Shown here: in pieces, positions 59,532 to 64,000 of the stretch
Numbering within the stretch: position 1 is the stretch's first letter
How the letters are laid out: each line of letters begins with the position of its first letter
Source of the DNA: Amycolatopsis rubida
GTDB taxonomy: Bacteria > Actinomycetota > Actinomycetes > Mycobacteriales > Pseudonocardiaceae
NCBI RefSeq assembly: GCF_900115345.1
Contig: NZ_FOWC01000001.1
Location: 1,302,001-1,366,000 of the forward strand
Length of the DNA: 64,000 nt
Direction: 5' to 3'
Made by a program: the position numbers and the translations under genes
Notes under the pieces: generated by a model
Database searches by the model: none
Told to the model about the DNA's origin: nothing
What the model saw: only the letters and a program-made list of their open reading frames with translations

Positions 59532-62033
59532 GTGACCATATCCCGTCGTCCCGCCGGGGGCCGCAGCGCCGGTGGGGCAAGACTGACCAAAGGCGCGGTT
59601 GCCGTCTCCGCCGCTGCTCTCGTGCTGGGCGGACTGGCCGTGCCCGCTTCGGCCGCACCGAGCGCGGACGCCCTGATCGCCGAGGTCTACGGCGGTGGCG
59701 GCAATTCCGGCGCCACGCTGATCAACGACTTCATCGAGCTGGCCAACCACGGCGGCGCGCCGGTCGCGCTCGACGGTTACAGCGTCCAGTACCTGCCCGC
59801 TTCGGCGAGCGCGTCGAGCAAGTGGCAGGTCACGCCGCTTGCCGGGTCCGTCGCACCGAAGGGCCGCTACCTCGTCGCGGAGGGGAAGGGGAACGGCGGC
59901 ACGGTCGCACTGCCGACGCCCGACGCGACCGGGGGCATCGCGATGTCCGCGACCGCCGGCACCGTCGCGCTCGTGTCCGACAGTGCGCCGCTGACCTGCA
60001 AGACTGCTGCTGACTGCTCGGCGGACAGCCGCGTCAAGGACCTCGTCGGCTTCGGCGATGCCGTTGTCCGCGAAGGAAATCCGGCCGCCGCGCCGTCGAA
60101 CACGACCTCGGTCGCGCGTGCGGCGACGCTCGCCGACACCGACGACAACAGCGCGGACTTCGCCGTCGGCGACCCGACGCCCACCAACACCAAGGGCGAG
60201 ACCACCGGCACGCAGCCGGGAGAACCGGGCGTTCCGGCGAAGATCCACGACATCCAGGGCACCACGCGAATTTCGCCGTTCAAGGACAAGCAGGTCGAGG
60301 ACGTCACCGGCATCGTCACCGCGGTGCGGAGCTTCGGTTCGGCGCGCGGGTTCTGGATCACCGACCCGCATCCGGACAGCGATCCGCGCACCAGCGAGGG
60401 CCTGTTCGTGTTCACCGGATCGACCACCCCGGACGTGGCGGTCGGCGACGCGATCACCGCGCAGGGCAAGGTCAAGGAGTACTACCCGGACGCGCCCGCG
60501 ACCTCGAACTACCAGTCGCTCACTGAGCTGACGAGTGCACAGTGGACGGTCGATTCCCCGGGCAACCCGCTCCCCGCCCCGACCGTCCTGACGCCGGACC
60601 AGGTGCCGGATGTGCTGGCCCCGAACGCGGGCGGCACTATCGAGCCGTTGCCGCTTGAGCCGTCGAAGTACGCGCTGGACTTCTGGGAATCGCACGAAAG
60701 CGAGATCGTCCAGGTCTCGGACGCGCGGGTGGTCGGCCCGAGCAACAAGTACGGTGAGCTTTATGTGACCACGAAGCCGCAGCAGAACCCGACTCCGCGC
60801 GGCGGCACGGTTTACCTCGGCTACGACAAGATCAACACAGGCGTGCTGAAGGTACAGTCGATCATCCCGTCCTCGCAGCAGGCGACTCCGAAGGTCAACA
60901 CCGGCGACGTGCTCACCGGCATCACCTCCGGTCCGGTGGAGTACAGCAACTTCGGCGGGTACACGCTGTTCGCGTCGAAGCTGGGCGCGGCCAAGGACAA
61001 CAAGCTGCAGAAGGAAACCACGCGCAAGCAGCGTCCCGGCGAGCTTTCGGTCGCGACGTACAACGTCGAGAACCTCGCACCGTCCGATTCGGACACCAAG
61101 TACGCGCAGCTCGCGCACGGCATCGTCGACAACCTGGCGACGCCGGACATCGTTACGCTGGAAGAGATCCAGGACAACAGCGGCGCGACCGACGACGGAA
61201 CGGTCGACGCCGACGCGACGCTGAAGAAGTTCACCGACGCGATCGTCGCCGCCGGCGGCCCGCAGTACCAGTGGCGGCAGATCAACCCGGTGAACGACGA
61301 GGACGGCGGACAACCAGGCGGCAACATCCGTGTCGGCTTCCTGTTCAACCCTTCGCGAGTGTCGTTTGTGGATCGTCCGGGTGGCGGCCCGACGTCTTCG
61401 GTGGGCGTGGTTTCCGACCACGGCAAGGCGCACCTGACGCAGTCGCCGGGCCGGGTCGACCCTGGCAACGAGGCATGGGAGGACAGCCGCAAGCCGCTGG
61501 CGGGCGAGTTCGTGTTCCGCGGCCGCACGGTTTTCCTGCTGGCCAACCACTTCAACTCAAAGGGCGGCGACCAGCCGACGCACGGCCGCTACCAGCCGCC
61601 GACGCGCAGCTCCGAGGTGCAGCGGCAGAGGCAGGCGACCGTGGTGCAGGGTTTCGTGGCGGACCTGCTTGGGGCGGATCCGAAGGCGAACGTCGTGGTC
61701 GCTGGTGACCTGAACGACTACCAGTTCTCGCCCGCGCTGGCGAAGCTGACGTCGGGTGGGTTGTTGAAGGACCTGATCTCGACGCTGCCGCCGGCCGAGC
61801 GGTACAGCTACGTGTATGAGGGGCAGTCGCAGGTGCTGGACCATATTCTGGCATCGGCCGCGCCGCGGGGTGTGGATTATGACGTGGTGCATGTCAATGC
61901 CGAGTTCGCCGACCAGGCCAGCGATCATGACCCGCAGGTGGTGCGATTCCGTCCTTCGGCGGGGAATCCGTTCGCGGACTTCGCCAACGACCTGCTGGAC
62001 CAGCTTGACCGGTTGCTGCACCGGACGGCGTAG
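59532..62033 (+). CDS. Secreted ExeM/NucH-type endonuclease
   Basis: An 833-residue protein with a Sec signal peptide (cleavage about residue 41, VPASAAPSA), a lamin-tail-like domain (LIAEVYGGGGNSGATL), an OB-fold region (about 230-330) and a C-terminal endonuclease/exonuclease/phosphatase domain with VATYNVENLAP, VTLEEIQD, LLANHFNSKG, VVAGDLNDYQ and QASDHDPQVV. It degrades extracellular DNA and supplies phosphate or nucleotides. The GTG at 59532 is chosen; an ATG at 59514 is the alternative. It is divergent from the CapA-like gene. Confidence 0.87.
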   Translation: MTISRRPAGGRSAGGARLTKGAVAVSAAALVLGGLAVPASAAPSADALIAEVYGGGGNSGATLINDFIELANHGGAPVALDGYSVQYLPASASASSKWQVTPLAGSVAPKGRYLVAEGKGNGGTVALPTPDATGGIAMSATAGTVALVSDSAPLTCKTAADCSADSRVKDLVGFGDAVVREGNPAAAPSNTTSVARAATLADTDDNSADFAVGDPTPTNTKGETTGTQPGEPGVPAKIHDIQGTTRISPFKDKQVEDVTGIVTAVRSFGSARGFWITDPHPDSDPRTSEGLFVFTGSTTPDVAVGDAITAQGKVKEYYPDAPATSNYQSLTELTSAQWTVDSPGNPLPAPTVLTPDQVPDVLAPNAGGTIEPLPLEPSKYALDFWESHESEIVQVSDARVVGPSNKYGELYVTTKPQQNPTPRGGTVYLGYDKINTGVLKVQSIIPSSQQATPKVNTGDVLTGITSGPVEYSNFGGYTLFASKLGAAKDNKLQKETTRKQRPGELSVATYNVENLAPSDSDTKYAQLAHGIVDNLATPDIVTLEEIQDNSGATDDGTVDADATLKKFTDAIVAAGGPQYQWRQINPVNDEDGGQPGGNIRVGFLFNPSRVSFVDRPGGGPTSSVGVVSDHGKAHLTQSPGRVDPGNEAWEDSRKPLAGEFVFRGRTVFLLANHFNSKGGDQPTHGRYQPPTRSSEVQRQRQATVVQGFVADLLGADPKANVVVAGDLNDYQFSPALAKLTSGGLLKDLISTLPPAERYSYVYEGQSQVLDHILASAAPRGVDYDVVHVNAEFADQASDHDPQVVRFRPSAGNPFADFANDLLDQLDRLLHRTA

Positions 62034-62285
62034 TCAGTGGTGCGTGAGGGTTCCCCTCACGGCTTCTTGCCTGGCCGGATGGAGAGCCTCAGTGGTCGTC
62101 ATGAGGTACGTGATTCTGGGCGATAGCTACCTCGATTAAACCTGCCAGTAGACAAGCAAAGAGTGAATCGAGACGGTGAGGGCGCACGTTCTCCGGGGCG
62201 GTGCGGCTTCGGCCGGAGCTGAATACCTCTGGCTTTCGCCAGGCAAGCGCACCAATCCAGCACGAGAGGGGTTCCCCGGCGTTGG

Positions 62286-62657
62286 TCAGCGTTTCGCCCG
62301 CCAGCCAAGGCCCAGCACGGCCTGCACAAGCTCCTGATAACTCGGCTTGACCTCTTCCAAGTACCGGTCCAAATACTGCGGCCGAGCGGTAGTAACCGGC
62401 TGTGGGTCCTCCGGTGTCTCGACGAAACTCAGCCGCGAAACGTTGTGCAGTGCCATCTTCCACCACCGATTGGCGCGCTCACGGGTCTTCTCCTCCCGAT
62501 CCTGCGCGGCGGCAACCGCAGCGTGCGCGTCCGCCAGCTGGCGTTCGATTTCGTCCGCTCGGGCCAGTTCCCACGCGCGCAGGCTGTCCGCCGAACCGCG
62601 GGCCAAGCCGACGATTTCCTTGTACCGCATCGCGGGGCTGGTGGTTCCCTCGGTCAC
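62286..62657 (-). CDS. Unknown 123-residue helical protein, partner of FtsK-type gene
   Basis: A 123-residue protein whose middle (about 30-75) is a likely coiled coil (ADEIERQLADAHAAVAAAQD), with WWKMALHNVSRL and a C-terminal helix VQAVLGLGWRAKR. The start overlaps the FtsK-type stop by four bases, so it is translated from the same message. No domain is recognised; it probably binds or regulates the ATPase. The 252 bp between it and the nuclease hold nothing else I can support. Confidence 0.7.
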   Translation of the reverse strand: MTEGTTSPAMRYKEIVGLARGSADSLRAWELARADEIERQLADAHAAVAAAQDREEKTRERANRWWKMALHNVSRLSFVETPEDPQPVTTARPQYLDRYLEEVKPSYQELVQAVLGLGWRAKR

Positions 62658-64000
62658 GGCGTACCTCCCGCGGTCGGCTCGGTTTCTGGGCGCTGGAACG
62701 GGATGATGACTTCCGGTGCCCCGTGCGTGGTGCGGTCGAAGAACAACGCCCGGCCCGGCCGCGGCGACCAGTGCACGACCTGACCCGCGGCGAACGGCGA
62801 CAGGTCATTGCCTTGGACGTCCAGCGCGGCCCAGGTGCCGATGTCGTCCGTGCCGCCGAAGCCGAGGGTGTCCTTGAGCCGCGCGATGCTGCGCCACCAG
62901 CCGATGGTGTGGACGCCGTGGGAGGGGCCGTTCTTCAGCAGCGTGCGCAGGTGGTCTAGGCCGCTCTTCAGCTGACCGGCAGCCTTGGCTTCCAAAGCGG
63001 GCAGCGCGGCGTCCACTCCGTACAGCAGCAGGATGCGCGGCGTCGTCGTGGAAAGCGATTCGACGATGGTCTCCAGCCCGGCGGACAGGTTGTCGGTCAG
63101 TGTCGCGAGATGTCCTTCGGCGACTAACCGGTCCTTGAGATCCAGGACGGCCGACGAACTCGCTTCGATCGGACAGTGGAGCAGGAACTCGACTTCGCCT
63201 TCCTTGAGCTGCTTGGAAAGCGAGCGAGCTGCGGAGTCCATAATGGACAATGCCTCCGCGGTCGCGCCGCCGAGCACGGCGACGTTCCGGCCGGGTACCC
63301 GAGGAAGTTCGACGCCGCAAGCGGCTTCGGTGACGTCGATCGACTGGCCAAGGATCGCCCGCGGCTGGGGGCTCGGCTTGAGTTCCAGATAGGCCGGGAA
63401 CTGTTCCAGCACCGGCGAATGCGCGCCGTCGAACAGGCGTGGCCGGGCGAAGCGGCCCGCGTAGAGCTCCCACAGTTTTTGCTGCAGGTTCACGAATACG
63501 TTGCGAGTGCTCGCATCCGGGACGTGCGCGAGCTGGTTGCCGTGTGCGACGCCGGAATCGTGGTTGATCACCGCATGCCACTTGGGTGCGGACACGGCCG
63601 CGTTGTTCGTCTCCGCGAGAACCCGGCGCGCCTTCGGCATCGCGATGCGCAGCGTGCACTGTTCGAAGACCGCGGGCTTGCCCCAGAACGCCTCGATGCC
63701 TGCGACGTCTTGGCTGGCCAGTACCAGGTGAATGCCCTGCGAACGTCCGCGCCGCGCGATGTCTTCGAGCAACTGCGTGGCCTGCGCGGTGACCTGGTCA
63801 CGTCCAGCGAAGAGGTACTGGAATTCGTCGATCACCGCGACGATCCGCGGCCAATGCCCGCTCGGATCCTGTTCGCGCAGGTCAGCCAGGTTGGTGACCT
63901 CGTGCTCCTTGGCCGCGGCGGAACGGCGGCGCAGTTCGTCGGCGAGGAAACGCAGCAGCGCCAACCCGAACTCGCGGTCGGTGTTGACGTTGACGCCGAC
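62654..64000 (-). CDS. FtsK/SpoIIIE-type ATPase, C-terminal part
   Basis: The open frame runs off the right edge, giving at least 448 residues of the C-terminal part. It includes Walker B VAVIDEFQYLF, the sensor-like RRGRSQGIHLVLASQ and arginine-bearing VFEQCTLRIAMPKARRVL of an FtsK-like motor. A second, degenerate ATPase-like module follows (VAVLGGATAEALSIMDSA, ILLLYGVDAALPAL). The Walker A of the first module lies outside the window. Such tandem-motor proteins include EccC of type VII secretion and other DNA or protein translocases; the substrate cannot be told from this part. Confidence 0.85.
   Translation of the reverse strand, partial: VGVNVNTDREFGLALLRFLADELRRRSAAAKEHEVTNLADLREQDPSGHWPRIVAVIDEFQYLFAGRDQVTAQATQLLEDIARRGRSQGIHLVLASQDVAGIEAFWGKPAVFEQCTLRIAMPKARRVLAETNNAAVSAPKWHAVINHDSGVAHGNQLAHVPDASTRNVFVNLQQKLWELYAGRFARPRLFDGAHSPVLEQFPAYLELKPSPQPRAILGQSIDVTEAACGVELPRVPGRNVAVLGGATAEALSIMDSAARSLSKQLKEGEVEFLLHCPIEASSSAVLDLKDRLVAEGHLATLTDNLSAGLETIVESLSTTTPRILLLYGVDAALPALEAKAAGQLKSGLDHLRTLLKNGPSHGVHTIGWWRSIARLKDTLGFGGTDDIGTWAALDVQGNDLSPFAAGQVVHWSPRPGRALFFDRTTHGAPEVIIPFQRPETEPTAGGTP

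Noticed and set aside
59403..61550. A 715-codon antisense frame opposite the nuclease gene
   Set aside because: Arg/Val/Leu-rich shadow of a well-supported secreted nuclease; no domain or ribosome site.

Overview
The window is about 70% G+C, with GTG starts, four-base start/stop overlaps and a mycothiol, GlnR and F420 gene set. This points to a filamentous actinomycete of the Pseudonocardiales, most likely Amycolatopsis or a close relative; the genus is inferred. The window reads as chromosomal. It has one tRNA and no rRNA, CRISPR array, intact insertion sequence or phage.

Region 1 (1-17.6 kb) is housekeeping. A sulfur-transfer operon on the minus strand (thioredoxin, a tiny cysteine-containing leader peptide, DUF4395, sseA, DUF1416) is followed by glnR and mshD, then the phosphate uptake operon pstSCAB with a candidate PhoP box, convergent with phoU. 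Next come a 1436-residue LytR-CpsA-Psr protein with a repetitive TQ-motif tail, a GGDEF protein, idi, an alpha/beta hydrolase and hsp20. A perfect 21-bp hairpin carrying two opposed DnaA boxes follows hsp20.

Region 2 (18.0-33.1 kb) is the most distinctive part: a divergent catabolic cluster. The minus arm encodes a maleamate amidase-like hydrolase, a zinc dehydrogenase, a two-subunit Rieske oxygenase, DUF3891, an unknown 96-residue protein, a rubredoxin, an FAD reductase and an MHS-type transporter. The plus arm encodes an SDR, a three-subunit molybdenum hydroxylase, a CoxG-like protein and a maleate isomerase, with two FCD-type GntR regulators. The chemistry fits breakdown of a nitrogen heteroaromatic (pyridine-type) compound to maleamate, maleate and fumarate. 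The electron supply is unusual: a rubredoxin in place of a ferredoxin. Copies of a GCATAC-centred operator sit before both arms and a related site before one regulator.

Region 3 (33.2-45 kb) mixes decay and ordinary genes: a broken TcmP-like gene, a dihydrouridine synthase, DUF2339 and DUF6328 membrane proteins with long repetitive N-termini, an F420-dependent enzyme, a secreted SOD-like protein and a Tat-exported phosphoesterase. It also holds 1.6 kb of repeat-rich DNA without a convincing gene.

Region 4 (45-64 kb) carries an Lrp regulator with an amino-acid permease, a lysA-type decarboxylase, an eroded ECF sigma gene, a DapA-family aldolase, an M20 amidohydrolase, tadA with its partner, tRNA-Ser(CGA), two methyltransferases and a pair of small helical WXG-like proteins. 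These are followed by a TauD-type oxygenase, a TetR/hydrolase pair with two palindromic operators, a CapA-like protein with altered metal ligands, a large secreted nuclease, and an FtsK-type ATPase with a small partner running off the right edge.
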